Shown one piece after another: positions 16,360 to 24,964 of a DNA stretch of 64,000 nucleotides; within the stretch, counting starts at the first letter, position 1, and each line of letters opens with the position of its first letter. Below the pieces are notes generated by a model, which searched no databases, had not been told where the DNA came from, and saw nothing but the letters and a program-made list of their open reading frames with translations. The DNA comes from Streptomyces humi (lineage in GTDB: Bacteria > Actinomycetota > Actinomycetes > Streptomycetales > Streptomycetaceae). A program made the translations under genes and the position numbers. The DNA is taken from positions 62,001 through 126,000 of the forward strand of contig NZ_LBMU02000013.1 of assembly GCF_001005085.2 (NCBI RefSeq). Direction: 5' to 3'.

Positions 16360-16556
16360 TGACGTACTCCCGGTTCAAAGTCGACCCCCGACTTCCTACA
16401 TCAGCTTGAAGGGTGGACTATCCAGCTGTCAGTGCGTAACGTCACGAAACGGGCAGGGAATTGACCCCCGGGTTTACCAGGACAACCGCGCTGACCTGCT
16501 GTGATGTCTCCGCAGAGGGAGATAGGTCACATCCTGGGGGAGATTGGATCACAAAT

Positions 16557-16593
16557 CGGCCCGGTGTTCGGGGGTTTCTCGAACACCGGGCCG
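16557..16593 (-). terminator. Terminator of the thiolase gene
   Basis: CGGCCCGGTGTTCG (16557-16570) pairs perfectly with CGAACACCGGGCCG (16580-16593), 9-base loop, 38 bases past the leftward thiolase stop. Confidence 0.88.
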
Positions 16594-16630
16594 TCGCGTC
16601 ACGGACGGTTCCGTGACGGTCACTCAGGGG

Positions 16631-17851
16631 TCAGCTCAGGCGCTCGATGACCATCGCCATGCCCTGGCCGCCGCCGACGCACATCGTCTCCAGGCCGAAC
16701 TGCTTGTCGTGGAACTGGAGGGAGTTGATCAGCGTGCCGGTGATGCGGGCGCCGGTCATGCCGAAGGGGTGGCCGACGGCGATGGCGCCGCCGTTCACGT
16801 TCAGCTTCTCCAGCGGGATGCCCAGGTCGCGGTAGGAGGGGATCACCTGCGCGGCGAACGCCTCGTTGATCTCGACCAGGTCGATGTCGTCGATGGTGAG
16901 GCCGGCCCGCCGCAGCGCCTGCTTGCTCGCCTCCACCGGGCCGAGGCCCATGATCTCGGGGGAGAGACCGGTGACGCCGGTCGACACGATCCGGGCGAGC
17001 GGGGTGAGGCCCAGTTCGCGGGCCTTGGTGTCGCTCATGACGACGACCGCGGCGGCGCCGTCGTTCAGCGGGCAGCAGTTGCCCGCGGTGACCAGGCCGT
17101 CGGGGCGGAAGACCGGCTTCAGGCCGGCCACGCCCTCCAGGGTGACGCCGGCGCGCGGGCCGTCGTCCTTGCTGACCACCGTGCCGTCGGGGAGGGTGAC
17201 CGGGGTGATCTCGCGCTCCCAGAAGCCGTTCTTGATGGCTTCCTCGGCGAGGTTCTGGGAGCGGACGCCGAACTCGTCCATGTCCTGGCGGGTGACGCCC
17301 TTGATCCGGGCCAGGTTCTCGGCGGTCTGGCCCATCGCGATGTACGGGTCGGGGAGCAGGCCGTCCTCGCGCGGGTCGTGCCAGGTGGAGCCCTCGGACG
17401 CGGCGGTGGCGGCGGTACGGGCCTGTGCCTCGGCGAAGAGCGGGTTCATGGTGTCCGGGAGGCCGTCCGAGCTGCCCTTGGCGTAGCGGGAGACCATCTC
17501 GACGCCGGCCGAGATGAAGACGTCGCCCTCGCCGGCCTTGATGGCGTGCAGGGCCATGCGGCTGGTCTGGAGGGACGAGGAACAGTAGCGGGTGATCGTG
17601 GTGCCGGGCAGGTGGTCCATGCCCATCTGCACGGCGACGATCCGGCCGAGGTTGTAGCCCTGCTCGCCGCCGGGCAGGCCGCAGCCGAGCATCAGGTCGT
17701 CGATGTCCCTCGGGTCCAGCTCGGGCACCTTGGCGAGGGCGGCCTGGATGATCGTCGCGGTGAGGTCGTCGGGGCGCAGGTCCTTCAGGGAGCCCTTGAC
17801 GGCACGGCCGATCGGGGAACGGGCGGTCGAGACGATGACGGCTTCGGGCAT
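16631..17851 (-). CDS. Acetyl-CoA acetyltransferase / 3-ketoacyl-CoA thiolase
   Basis: 406 residues, the usual thiolase length. Cys90 in [10 protein letters not shown] is the acyl-accepting nucleophile. [10 protein letters not shown] carries the catalytic histidine. [11 protein letters not shown] near the C-terminus holds the second cysteine that deprotonates the substrate. It could act in fatty-acid beta-oxidation or acetoacetyl-CoA formation; the SSS rather than GSG context after Cys90 is more FadA-like. ATG 17851 is favoured by GGAG just upstream, though the frame stays open to 17911. It stands alone, with a strong terminator downstream. Confidence 0.9.
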   Translation of the reverse strand: MPEAVIVSTARSPIGRAVKGSLKDLRPDDLTATIIQAALAKVPELDPRDIDDLMLGCGLPGGEQGYNLGRIVAVQMGMDHLPGTTITRYCSSSLQTSRMALHAIKAGEGDVFISAGVEMVSRYAKGSSDGLPDTMNPLFAEAQARTAATAASEGSTWHDPREDGLLPDPYIAMGQTAENLARIKGVTRQDMDEFGVRSQNLAEEAIKNGFWEREITPVTLPDGTVVSKDDGPRAGVTLEGVAGLKPVFRPDGLVTAGNCCPLNDGAAAVVVMSDTKARELGLTPLARIVSTGVTGLSPEIMGLGPVEASKQALRRAGLTIDDIDLVEINEAFAAQVIPSYRDLGIPLEKLNVNGGAIAVGHPFGMTGARITGTLINSLQFHDKQFGLETMCVGGGQGMAMVIERLS

Positions 17852-18011
17852 CACGGCTCCAGTGACGGGGGTTGGCAGGGCCGCTTCGGAAGTTACCGGT
17901 ACGTATGTCATCGGTCACGGGTGTCGGAGTGTGACACTGACCGCACTTTCTAAGCGCTTGCTTTTCTTGTTTGCCGGGTGCGTGGACCCGTGCGGGGGCG
18001 TGGGGGCTGGT

Positions 18012-18050
18012 CGCGCAGTTCCCCGCGCCCCTTGCGGGGCACTCACCCGA
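18012..18050. repeat. Class B palindromic repeat, copy 2
   Basis: gcgcagttccccgcgccccttgcggggc matches the 20-base core of the repeat at 15401. It lies between the thiolase start region and the end of the leftward SGNH hydrolase gene. Confidence 0.75.
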
Positions 18051-18069
18051 CGTCGGCGAGCGGCGCGCC

Positions 18070-19137
18070 CTACTCGGTGGTGCGGGCCCTCGATCTCGCC
18101 TCTTCGGACGCGGGGTCGGGTGGGAAGGCGGGCGCGGGCGGCTCCACCTGCTGGCGGCGGCGGCGCTTCAGGAGGGCCCAGGGGCCGCGCGGACCCGTCG
18201 GCATGGCCGCCGTGACCTCGGTGCCGGCCTCGGCCGCCGCCTCCGCCGCGGCGCGGGCGACCGGGAGGAAGCCCTCGCGGCGCGTGACGTCGGGCCGCTC
18301 CTCGTCCGCCGGCCAGAGGCCGAGGGCCGCGCAGACCGTGGGAAGCACGGCCATCGCCGCCGTGGCGTAGCCCTCCGCCGAGGGGTGGTAGTTGTCGGGG
18401 CCGAAGAGCTCACGCGGGTTGGCCGCGAACTCCGGGCCCAGCAGGTCGCCGAGCGACACCGTGCGGCCGCCCTGCTCCACCGTGCCGATCGTCTGGGCCG
18501 CCGCCAGCTGCCGGGAGGCCCGCCGGGCCAGCCAGCGCAACGGCTGCCGTACCGGCTCGATCGTGCCCAGGTCGGGGCAGGTGCCGACCACCACCTCGGC
18601 GCCCGCCGTACGCAGCCGCCGGACCGCCGCGGAGAGATGACGGACCGACCGGGTGGGTGGCATGCGGCGCGTGACGTCGTTCGCGCCGATCATGATCACG
18701 CAGACGTCGGGGACGGCCGCGCCGGTGCCGAGGACCAGCGCCACCTGGCGGTCCAGGTCGTCGGACTGGGCGCCGGGAAGGGCCACGTTGGTGAGTTCGA
18801 CCGGGCGTTCAGCGACGGCCGCCAGGCCCGACGCCAGCAGCGCGCCCGGGGTCTGGGCGGCCCGGTGCACGCCCTGCCCCGCCGCCGTGGAGTCGCCCAG
18901 CATCGTCAGGCGCAGCGGCGGCTCCCCCGCGCCGCCGTAGCCGTCGTCGCCGTAGCGGCCGTCCGCGGTCGGCACCCGGCCGCCGCCGCTGCCGTTGCCC
19001 ACGGCCGTCCTGGCCATCCGCACCTCGGCCAGCACCACCCCGACCGCGGCCGCGCCGACCAGTCCGATCCCGCCTCCGCCGTACGCCGCACCGGCCGCGA
19101 TCCGCCGGGCCACCCGTGCCCTCGACATACTCGTCAT
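18070..19137 (-). CDS. SGNH/GDSL-type hydrolase with N-terminal membrane anchor
   Basis: 355 residues. An N-terminal hydrophobic segment (AAYGGGGIGLVGAAAVGVVLAEV, ~17-39) acts as anchor or signal. The four SGNH blocks are visible: block I LTMLGDSTAAGQG with the nucleophile serine (~85), block II Gly in LPGAQ, block III MIGANDV, and block V DNYHPSAEGY with the Asp/His pair (~265). An extracytoplasmic esterase or lipase is likely; the substrate is unknown. ATG 19137 is preceded by GAGGAGG, and the alternative ATG 19128 is in frame. It is divergent from cbs. Confidence 0.86.
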   Translation of the reverse strand: MTSMSRARVARRIAAGAAYGGGGIGLVGAAAVGVVLAEVRMARTAVGNGSGGGRVPTADGRYGDDGYGGAGEPPLRLTMLGDSTAAGQGVHRAAQTPGALLASGLAAVAERPVELTNVALPGAQSDDLDRQVALVLGTGAAVPDVCVIMIGANDVTRRMPPTRSVRHLSAAVRRLRTAGAEVVVGTCPDLGTIEPVRQPLRWLARRASRQLAAAQTIGTVEQGGRTVSLGDLLGPEFAANPRELFGPDNYHPSAEGYATAAMAVLPTVCAALGLWPADEERPDVTRREGFLPVARAAAEAAAEAGTEVTAAMPTGPRGPWALLKRRRRQQVEPPAPAFPPDPASEEARSRARTTE

Positions 19138-19285
19138 GCGTCGCCGCCACCTCCTCGTTGCCGTCCATCCACTCCTTGCCCCGTACGGACCGTCCGCCAA
19201 TCTCAACGGGGAGTGAACCTCGGGCGTGCCCCGTAGTCTGGCGACACCACCAAGACCACTTTTTTGCAAGTAACCGGAGACAACG

Positions 19286-20677
19286 GTGCGATTCCACGAC
19301 TCGATGATCAGTCTCGTCGGCAACACCCCGCTGGTGAGACTCAACAGCGTCACCCAGGGCATCCGGGCCACGGTCCTCGCCAAGGTCGAGTACTTCAACC
19401 CGGGCGGCTCCGTGAAGGACCGCATCGCGCTGCGGATGATCGAGGCCGCGGAGAAGAGCGGCGAGCTGCGCCCCGGTGGCACCATCGTCGAGCCGACCAG
19501 CGGAAACACCGGCGTGGGACTGGCGATCGTGGCCCAGCAGAAGGGGTACAAGTGCATCTTCGTGTGCCCCGACAAGGTGAGCACCGACAAGATCAACGTG
19601 CTGCGGGCGTACGGCGCCGAGGTCGTGGTCTGCCCGACCGCCGTCGACCCGGAGCACCCGGACTCGTACTACAACGTCTCCGACCGGCTGGTCCGTGAGA
19701 CCCCCGGCGCCTGGAAGCCGGACCAGTACTCCAACCCCAACAACCCGCTTTCCCACTATCACTCGACCGGCCCCGAGCTGTGGGAGCAGACGGAGGGGAG
19801 GATCACCCACTTCGTGGCGGGCGTCGGCACCGGCGGGACCATCTCCGGCACCGGGCGCTACCTGAAGGACGCCAGTGACGGGCGCGTCCAGGTGATCGGT
19901 GCCGACCCGGAGGGTTCCGTGTACTCCGGCGGCTCCGGGCGGCCGTACCTCGTCGAGGGCGTCGGTGAGGACTTCTGGCCCACCGCGTACGACCGGACCG
20001 TGGCCGACGAGATCGTCGCCGTGTCCGACAAGGACTCCTTCCAGATGACCCGGCGCCTCGCCAAGGAGGAGGGGCTGCTGGTCGGCGGCTCCTGCGGGAT
20101 GGCCGTCGTGGCCGCGCTGCGGGTGGCCGAGCGGCTCGGCCCGGACGACGTGGTCGTCGTCCTCCTCCCGGACAGCGGCCGCGGCTACCTCAGCAAGATC
20201 TTCAACGACGAGTGGATGGCCGACTACGGCTTCCTGGAGGACGAGGGCCCCAGCGCCCGCGTCGGCGACGTGCTCAGCGACAAGGCGGGCGGCGCCATCC
20301 CCTCCCTCGTCCACATGCACCCGGAGGAGACCGTCGGGCAGGCCATCGAGGTGCTGCGCGAGTACGGCGTCTCGCAGATGCCCGTGGTCAAGCCGGGCGC
20401 CGGGCACCCGGACGTGATGGCCGCCGAGGTCGTCGGCTCGGTCGTCGAACGGGAGCTGCTCGACGCGCTGTTCAGCAAGCGGGCCTCCCTGGAGGACCCG
20501 CTGGAGAAGCACATGTGCGCCCCGCTGCCGCAGGTCGGTTCCGGTGAGCCGGTCGCGGACCTGATGACGGTGCTGGGCACGGCGGACGCGGCGATCGTCC
20601 TCGTCGAGGGCAAGCCGACCGGCGTGGTCAGCCGGCAGGACCTGCTGGCGTTTCTCGCCAAGGGCGGCAAGCAGTAG
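19286..20677 (+). CDS. cbs: Cystathionine beta-synthase
   Basis: PLP enzyme joining homocysteine and serine to cystathionine (transsulfuration). It has 463 residues. The fold-type II catalytic domain (1-330) has the PLP lysine in FNPGGSVKDRIA (~Lys44), the substrate loop EPTSGNTGVG (~72), the phosphate-binding GTGGTISGTG (~185) and DSGRGYLSK (~300). A pair of CBS (Bateman) domains (~340-455) follows, usually regulatory. The GTG start at 19286 puts MRFHDSMISLVGNTPLV in register with the family. It stands alone on its strand. Confidence 0.94.
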   Translation: MRFHDSMISLVGNTPLVRLNSVTQGIRATVLAKVEYFNPGGSVKDRIALRMIEAAEKSGELRPGGTIVEPTSGNTGVGLAIVAQQKGYKCIFVCPDKVSTDKINVLRAYGAEVVVCPTAVDPEHPDSYYNVSDRLVRETPGAWKPDQYSNPNNPLSHYHSTGPELWEQTEGRITHFVAGVGTGGTISGTGRYLKDASDGRVQVIGADPEGSVYSGGSGRPYLVEGVGEDFWPTAYDRTVADEIVAVSDKDSFQMTRRLAKEEGLLVGGSCGMAVVAALRVAERLGPDDVVVVLLPDSGRGYLSKIFNDEWMADYGFLEDEGPSARVGDVLSDKAGGAIPSLVHMHPEETVGQAIEVLREYGVSQMPVVKPGAGHPDVMAAEVVGSVVERELLDALFSKRASLEDPLEKHMCAPLPQVGSGEPVADLMTVLGTADAAIVLVEGKPTGVVSRQDLLAFLAKGGKQ

Positions 20678-21009
20678 CGGAACGTCCGGTGAACGGCCCG
20701 TGGCGCCGGGGAACTTGCTGTTTCCCGTCCGAGCGGTGGACTTCGCGGAAGTGGTACGAGCGTGTCACGTACACGCAGCACACGCTTAACACGGGTCCGG
20801 CACATTGGTGGGTGTCGGCAGGGCGGGAGCGGCTCCCCGCCCGGGCCGGCACCGAACGTCCAAGGACCTCCGGAGCGGCTCCCGGACCTCCATGGACGCC
20901 GGACGTGAGACCCGGCCCTGACCCGGTCAACGTCCCTCGCGGGGACCGCCGTCGTCCCGCCCCCCGGTAACGGGGGTGCGGCGGTCCCCGCGCACCATCC
21001 TCCCCGGCC
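20678..21009. other. Gap after cbs, with nested hairpin
   Basis: 332 bases without a supported gene. The only clear structure is at 20939-20991: gcggggaccgcc pairs with ggcggtccccgc, enclosing an inner cccccggtaacggggg hairpin. It is a plausible terminator for the leftward regulator ending at 21010, and perhaps for cbs. Around 20765-20815, acgtacacgcagcacacgc gives a promoter-like feel without a good -35/-10. Confidence 0.5.
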
Positions 21010-21837
21010 TCAGCCGGCCGTCGCCCAACTGCCCAGCAGCGCCAGCCGCTCCGCCGTCTCCGAGCCCGGCTCGGGGGTGTACACGACGAGCGTCTGGTCC
21101 GGGTCCTCGGGCACCGTCAGCGTCTCGTAGGGCAGCGCGAGCAGGCCCGCCACCGGGTGCCGGACGCGCTTCACGCCGTACGCGCACGCCTTGACCTCGT
21201 GGTCCGCCCACAGCCTGCGGAAGTCCGCGCTCTTGACGGAGAGTTCGCCGACCAGACCGGTCAGGGCCGGGTCGTCCGGGTACCGGCCGGCGCTGATGCG
21301 CAGGTTGGCGACGGTCTGCGCGGCGATCGCCGCCCACTCGGGGTAGAAGTCGGCCGCCGCCGGGTCCAGGAAGACCAGCCGGGGCATGCTGCGGTCGGCC
21401 GGTTCCAGCGCGCCGAAGCCGAGCAGCGCGTCGGCGAGCGCGTTCCAGGCCAGCACCTCCATCCGGCGGCCCAGCACGAACGCCGGCGACCGCTCCAGGG
21501 CGTCCAGCAGCAGCTGCACCCCGGGGCGGACACGCGGTACCGCGGGGCGCCGTGCCCCCTTGGCCGCCCGCGGGCGGGCCACCGTACGCAGATAGGCGTG
21601 CTCGGTCTCGTCGAGCCGCAGGACCCGCGCGATGGAGTCGAGCACGGCATCGGAGGCGCTCAGACCCCGACCCTGCTCCAGCCGGATGTAGTAGTCGACG
21701 CTCACCCCCGCAAGCTGCGCCACCTCCTCGCGGCGCAGGCCCGGTACGCGGCGCCGCCCGTACGAGGGCAGCCCCACCTCCTCGGGCCGGATACGGGCGC
21801 GGCGCGAGCGCAGGAAGTCTCCGAGGTCCCCGTCCAT
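21010..21837 (-). CDS. Helix-turn-helix regulator with MmyB-like ligand-binding domain
   Basis: 275 residues. N-terminal XRE domain (~1-80): LGDFLRSRRARIRP, then GLRREEVAQLAGVSVDYYIRLEQGR. C-terminal domain (~100-270) has the MmyB-like signature: NALADALLGF, FLDPAAADFYPEW, and YEVK-equivalent contacts preceding HPVAGLLALPYETLTVPEDPDQTLVVYTPEPGS. This family usually controls a divergent short-chain dehydrogenase, exactly as found here (21984, +). ATG 21837 is used since the upstream open frame lacks family similarity. It probably represses the SDR gene in response to a small ligand. Confidence 0.9.
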   Translation of the reverse strand: MDGDLGDFLRSRRARIRPEEVGLPSYGRRRVPGLRREEVAQLAGVSVDYYIRLEQGRGLSASDAVLDSIARVLRLDETEHAYLRTVARPRAAKGARRPAVPRVRPGVQLLLDALERSPAFVLGRRMEVLAWNALADALLGFGALEPADRSMPRLVFLDPAAADFYPEWAAIAAQTVANLRISAGRYPDDPALTGLVGELSVKSADFRRLWADHEVKACAYGVKRVRHPVAGLLALPYETLTVPEDPDQTLVVYTPEPGSETAERLALLGSWATAG

Positions 21838-21867
21838 GGGTTCGATCGTAGGGGAGCGGCCGCCGCC

Positions 21868-21892
21868 GAACCTGGTACTGGCAGACCCAGGA
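21868..21892. promoter_or_regulatory. Operator candidate between MmyB-like regulator and SDR
   Basis: cctggtactggcagacccagg shows CCTGG...CCAGG symmetry in the divergent promoter region, where the regulator would bind. It is imperfect and short. Confidence 0.4.
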
Positions 21893-21983
21893 AAAGTCGG
21901 CCCCTGGGTGGGCCCGCCGGACCCGGCGAGGGTGGGGACACGCCACCGGGACCGACCCGGCGGCACCGACCAGGGAGTACCTC

Positions 21984-22745
21984 ATGTCGTACGACAACCT
22001 GTCCGGCCGTACCGCCGTCGTGACCGGGGCCGCCAGCGGGATCGGGGAGGCCGTGGCCGTGCGGCTCGCCGCGGAGGGCGCCCGGGTGGCGCTGCTCGCC
22101 CGGCGCGCGGACCGGCTGGAGACGGTGGCGGCGAAGATCCGGGCGGCCGGCGGCGAAGCCCTCGCCGTGGTCGCCGACGTCACCGACGACGCGTCCGTGC
22201 AGGCGGCGGCGGACGCCGTGCACGGGGCCTTCGGCACCGTGGACCTGGTGGTCAACAACGCCGGCGTGATGCTGCCCCACCCGGTCGACGACGGCCGCCT
22301 CGACGAGTGGCAGCGCATGATCGACACCAATGTGACCGGCGTGCTGCGGGTGCTGCGGGCCTTCACCGGGGACCTGGTGGCGGCGGCCGCGCGGGGCGGT
22401 ACCGCCGACCTCGTCAACGTCTCGTCCATCGGCGCGCACCTCGTCTTCCCCACCTACGCGGTGTACGGCGCCACCAAGGCCGCCGTCACCCAGCTCTCGC
22501 AGGCGCTGCGCGCCGAGTTCGGGCCGCGTGACGTGCGGGTCACCAACATCGAGCCGGGGCTCACGGAGACCGAACTGGCCGACCACATCGGGTCGGACGA
22601 GGGGCGGGCGCAGGTCGACGGCATGCTGGCGGCGATGGGCTCACTGTCCGCGGCCGACCTCGCCGACCTGGTGGGCTACGTGACCAGCCGGCCCCGGCAC
22701 GTCAACCTGAGCCAGATCGTCGCCCTGCCCACCCGGCAGGCGTGA
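21984..22745 (+). CDS. Short-chain dehydrogenase/reductase
   Basis: 253-residue classical SDR. Cofactor motif VVTGAASGIGEAVA (~11-24), NNAG (~91), catalytic Ser in VSSIG (~145) and YxxxK as Tyr-Gly-Ala-Thr-Lys (YGATK, ~158-162), then the IEPGLTETEL segment. NADP preference is suggested by the Arg pair in LLARRADRLE. The substrate is unknown. It is divergent from its MmyB-type regulator, with a shared 146-base promoter region. Confidence 0.93.
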   Translation: MSYDNLSGRTAVVTGAASGIGEAVAVRLAAEGARVALLARRADRLETVAAKIRAAGGEALAVVADVTDDASVQAAADAVHGAFGTVDLVVNNAGVMLPHPVDDGRLDEWQRMIDTNVTGVLRVLRAFTGDLVAAAARGGTADLVNVSSIGAHLVFPTYAVYGATKAAVTQLSQALRAEFGPRDVRVTNIEPGLTETELADHIGSDEGRAQVDGMLAAMGSLSAADLADLVGYVTSRPRHVNLSQIVALPTRQA

Positions 22746-22759
22746 CACGCCGACGGTGC

Positions 22760-22920
22760 TCACCGGACCCGCCCGGTCCCCGACCCCGCCTGTCCCAGCA
22801 CCCGCCCGAGGAAGCCGCGCAGGTAACCCGCGACGACGTCCAGGTGGCTCTCCATCAGGAAGTGACCGCCGTCGATCAGGTGCACCTCCGCGTCCTCGGC
22901 GTCGCGGGCGCGACGAGGGG
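22760..22920 (-). pseudogene. C-terminal remnant of an alpha/beta-hydrolase gene
   Basis: Read leftward, this stretch encodes about 50 residues including DAEVHLIDGGHFLMESH and VAGYLRGFLGRVL, then a stop at 22760-22762. DGGHF is the catalytic-histidine motif near the end of epoxide-hydrolase-like alpha/beta hydrolases, but the remaining ~240 residues are absent. Upstream lies only ~50 bases before the WYL regulator stop, and a short ATG-led reading (22953 leftward) runs into this region in another frame. This looks like a deletion remnant at the junction of two regulator/enzyme modules. Confidence 0.7.
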
Positions 22921-22971
22921 AGGGAACAAGACGGCCACGCTGTGCCCTCTCATGACGTTGGTTCCTCGCGG

Positions 22972-23961
22972 TCAGGCCCGGCGGGCGTGGGACGCGAGGC
23001 GGTCGGCGAGCGCGACGACGAGGTCGCGGAGTTCGTCGGGACGCTCGATGACGAACGGCCGGTCGAGTGCGGCGAGCACCGCAGGCAGCCAGTCGAGCCG
23101 CTCCGCCCGCAGCTCGACACGCAGCCAGCGCTCGGTCGTCCGGTCCTCGCCGGCCGCGGGCTCGTGCTCCTCCAGGCTCGCGACGCCGGCAGGAAGGCGG
23201 GCGCGGATCTGCTCGACTGTCCCGTGGATCCGCAAGGTCACCTCGTGCCGGTATTCGGCCGTGGCGAATCCCGACAGCACGCGCTCTGCCGGAGCGGGAC
23301 CCACGGGCGCTTCGAACGAGCCGGGCAGGGTCCGCGCGTCCGCGATGCGGTCGAGCCGGAAGGTCCGGTCCTCACCGAGCCCGGCGTCCTTGCCCGTGAC
23401 GTACCACCGGCCCGCGTGGGCGACGATCCCGTATGCGTGCAGTGTGCGTTCGCTGGGCCGTCCGGCACGGTCGGTGTAGCGGATCGAGACCGGCCGGCGG
23501 TGGCGCACCGCGTCGGCGACGGTGAGCAGCACCCCGGCGTCCGGGGTGTCGAACTCGCCGGGCCGGTCCGTGAAGGCGAGCGCTTCCCGGAGCGTGTCGA
23601 GCCGGCGGGCGATGTGCCGGGGCAGCACCCGCCGGATCTTCGCCGCCGCCGTCTCGTTCGCCGTGCGCTCCGTCGTCGTCAGCCCCGCCCGTCGGCCGGC
23701 GATCAGGCCGAGCAGCACGGCCAGCGCCTCGTCGTCGCTGAGCATGAGCGGCGGCAGGCGGTAGCCGGGGCCGAGCCGGTACCCGCCGTAGCGGCCGCGC
23801 ACCGATTCCACGGGCACGTCGAGGTCGACCAGCTGGTCCACGTACCGGCGCACGGTGCGCCCCTCGACGCCGAGCCGGTCGGCGAGCTCGGCCACCGTCC
23901 GGGTGCCTCCCGATTGCAGCAGTTCCAGGAGGGTCAGCACGCGGCCGGTGGGTCGGGACAT
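22972..23961 (-). CDS. WYL-domain transcriptional regulator (HTH-11 + WYL)
   Basis: 329 residues. N-terminal winged helix (TGRVLTLLELLQSGGTRTVAELADRLGV, ~4-60) with the typical GRYGGYRLGPGYRLPPLMLS linker. A central WYL domain (~140-225: VSIRYTDRAGRPSERTLHAYGIVAHAGRWYVTG) and a C-terminal WCX-like extension follow. It is divergent from a VOC-fold gene, with 93 bases between. A repressor of that neighbour is likely. Confidence 0.91.
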   Translation of the reverse strand: MSRPTGRVLTLLELLQSGGTRTVAELADRLGVEGRTVRRYVDQLVDLDVPVESVRGRYGGYRLGPGYRLPPLMLSDDEALAVLLGLIAGRRAGLTTTERTANETAAAKIRRVLPRHIARRLDTLREALAFTDRPGEFDTPDAGVLLTVADAVRHRRPVSIRYTDRAGRPSERTLHAYGIVAHAGRWYVTGKDAGLGEDRTFRLDRIADARTLPGSFEAPVGPAPAERVLSGFATAEYRHEVTLRIHGTVEQIRARLPAGVASLEEHEPAAGEDRTTERWLRVELRAERLDWLPAVLAALDRPFVIERPDELRDLVVALADRLASHARRA

Positions 23962-23981
23962 GTCCGCAGCCTAACTCCGAT

Positions 23982-24000
23982 ACAGGACCGATTCTGTCCT
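23982..24000. promoter_or_regulatory. Operator candidate between WYL regulator and VOC gene
   Basis: acAGGACcgattctGTCCT: a 5-base inverted repeat with 7-base spacer in the divergent promoter region. Confidence 0.4.
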
Positions 24001-24054
24001 CTATTTCTCCTAGCCTGCGACGTGCACGCCTTCAGCACGACCAAGGAGATTCCC

Positions 24055-24453
24055 ATGGACTTCGTCTCGATCCGCGTCATCACCGGCGACGTGGCACGCC
24101 TCGTCGACTTCTACGAGCGGGCCACGGGGGCTCAGGCGACGTGGGCCACCGAGGACTTCGCCGAGCTCAGGATCGGTGGCGCCACCCTCGCGATCGGCAG
24201 CACCCGCACGGTCCCGTTGTTCGCCCCGGGCTCCGCCCGTCCGGCGGCCAACCACAGCGTGATCACCGAGTTCCTCGTCGACGACGTGGACCGCGTCCAC
24301 CGGAACCTGGCCGACGTCGTCACCGACTTCGTCACCGAGCCCACCACGATGCCCTGGGGCAACCGTTCGCTGCTGTTCCGCGACCCCGACGGCAACCTGG
24401 TCAACTTCTTCACCCCCGTCACCCCGGCGGCCATCGAGAAGTTCGCACGCTGA
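24055..24453 (+). CDS. VOC-family (glyoxalase/bleomycin-resistance fold) protein
   Basis: 132 residues with two beta-alpha-beta-beta-beta modules: FVSIRVITGDVARLVDFYERATG at the start and HSVITEFLVDDVDRVHRNL in the middle, closing with LLFRDPDGNLVNFFTP. The metal-ligand positions are partly replaced (no His in the first strand), so it may bind rather than convert a ligand. ATG 24055 with AAGGAGA upstream. Linked to the divergent WYL regulator. Confidence 0.88.
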   Translation: MDFVSIRVITGDVARLVDFYERATGAQATWATEDFAELRIGGATLAIGSTRTVPLFAPGSARPAANHSVITEFLVDDVDRVHRNLADVVTDFVTEPTTMPWGNRSLLFRDPDGNLVNFFTPVTPAAIEKFAR

Positions 24454-24478
24454 CGCCACGGACAGCCGGGCCCGCTGC

Positions 24479-24892
24479 TCAGTCCTCGCGGTCGTGGTCG
24501 GGGCGGCGGAACAGGTCGGGGTTGAGGCGGACGGCCTGGGCGGCGTTGACACCGACGATGCCGATCCAGGTGGCGATCAGGCCCGTCATGCCCGCGAACG
24601 CCCCACCGATCGCCGACAGCGGGATCGCCAGCACCAGCGAGACGATCCCGAAACCGAACCGCTCGCCCCAGGAGTCGGTGCCCTTGGAGCGCCGCGCCCC
24701 GCGGGCCGCCTGCATCTGCTGCTCGGCCAGGCCCCGGCGCAGCCGGCGCTCCACGGCGCCGTCGATGCGGCTGTCGATCTTCTCCATGAAGGAGTCGACG
24801 AGTTCCGTCTCGTACTCCGGCCCCAGGTCCCTGCGCGCGTGCAGGGTGGCGGCCAGGTCCTTGTGCAGATCGGTGTCATGCGCGTCCGTCAT
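24479..24892 (-). CDS. Small membrane protein of unknown function
   Basis: 137 residues. The N-terminal half is charged and helical (ATLHARRDLGPEYETELVDSF, DGAVERRLRRGLAEQQMQAA). The C-terminal half has two hydrophobic helices (FGIVSLVLAIPLSAIGGAFAG and TGLIATWIGIVGVNAAQAV). It ends RRPDHDRED. This layout resembles DUF1707/2154-like integral membrane proteins, but I do not assign a family. ATG 24892 has no strong ribosome site, so the start is uncertain. Confidence 0.75.
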   Translation of the reverse strand: MTDAHDTDLHKDLAATLHARRDLGPEYETELVDSFMEKIDSRIDGAVERRLRRGLAEQQMQAARGARRSKGTDSWGERFGFGIVSLVLAIPLSAIGGAFAGMTGLIATWIGIVGVNAAQAVRLNPDLFRRPDHDRED

Positions 24893-24964
24893 GGAGGCCA
24901 CGGTAGGCACCCGGGCCGCCCGGCGCACTGGGGCAAGCCCCCGCATCCCACCGGGGGTCCGCCC

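Noticed and set aside
16400..16593. Possible small RNA ending in the strong hairpin at 16557-16593
   Set aside because: The hairpin is well explained as the terminator of the leftward thiolase gene, and no convincing rightward promoter was seen.
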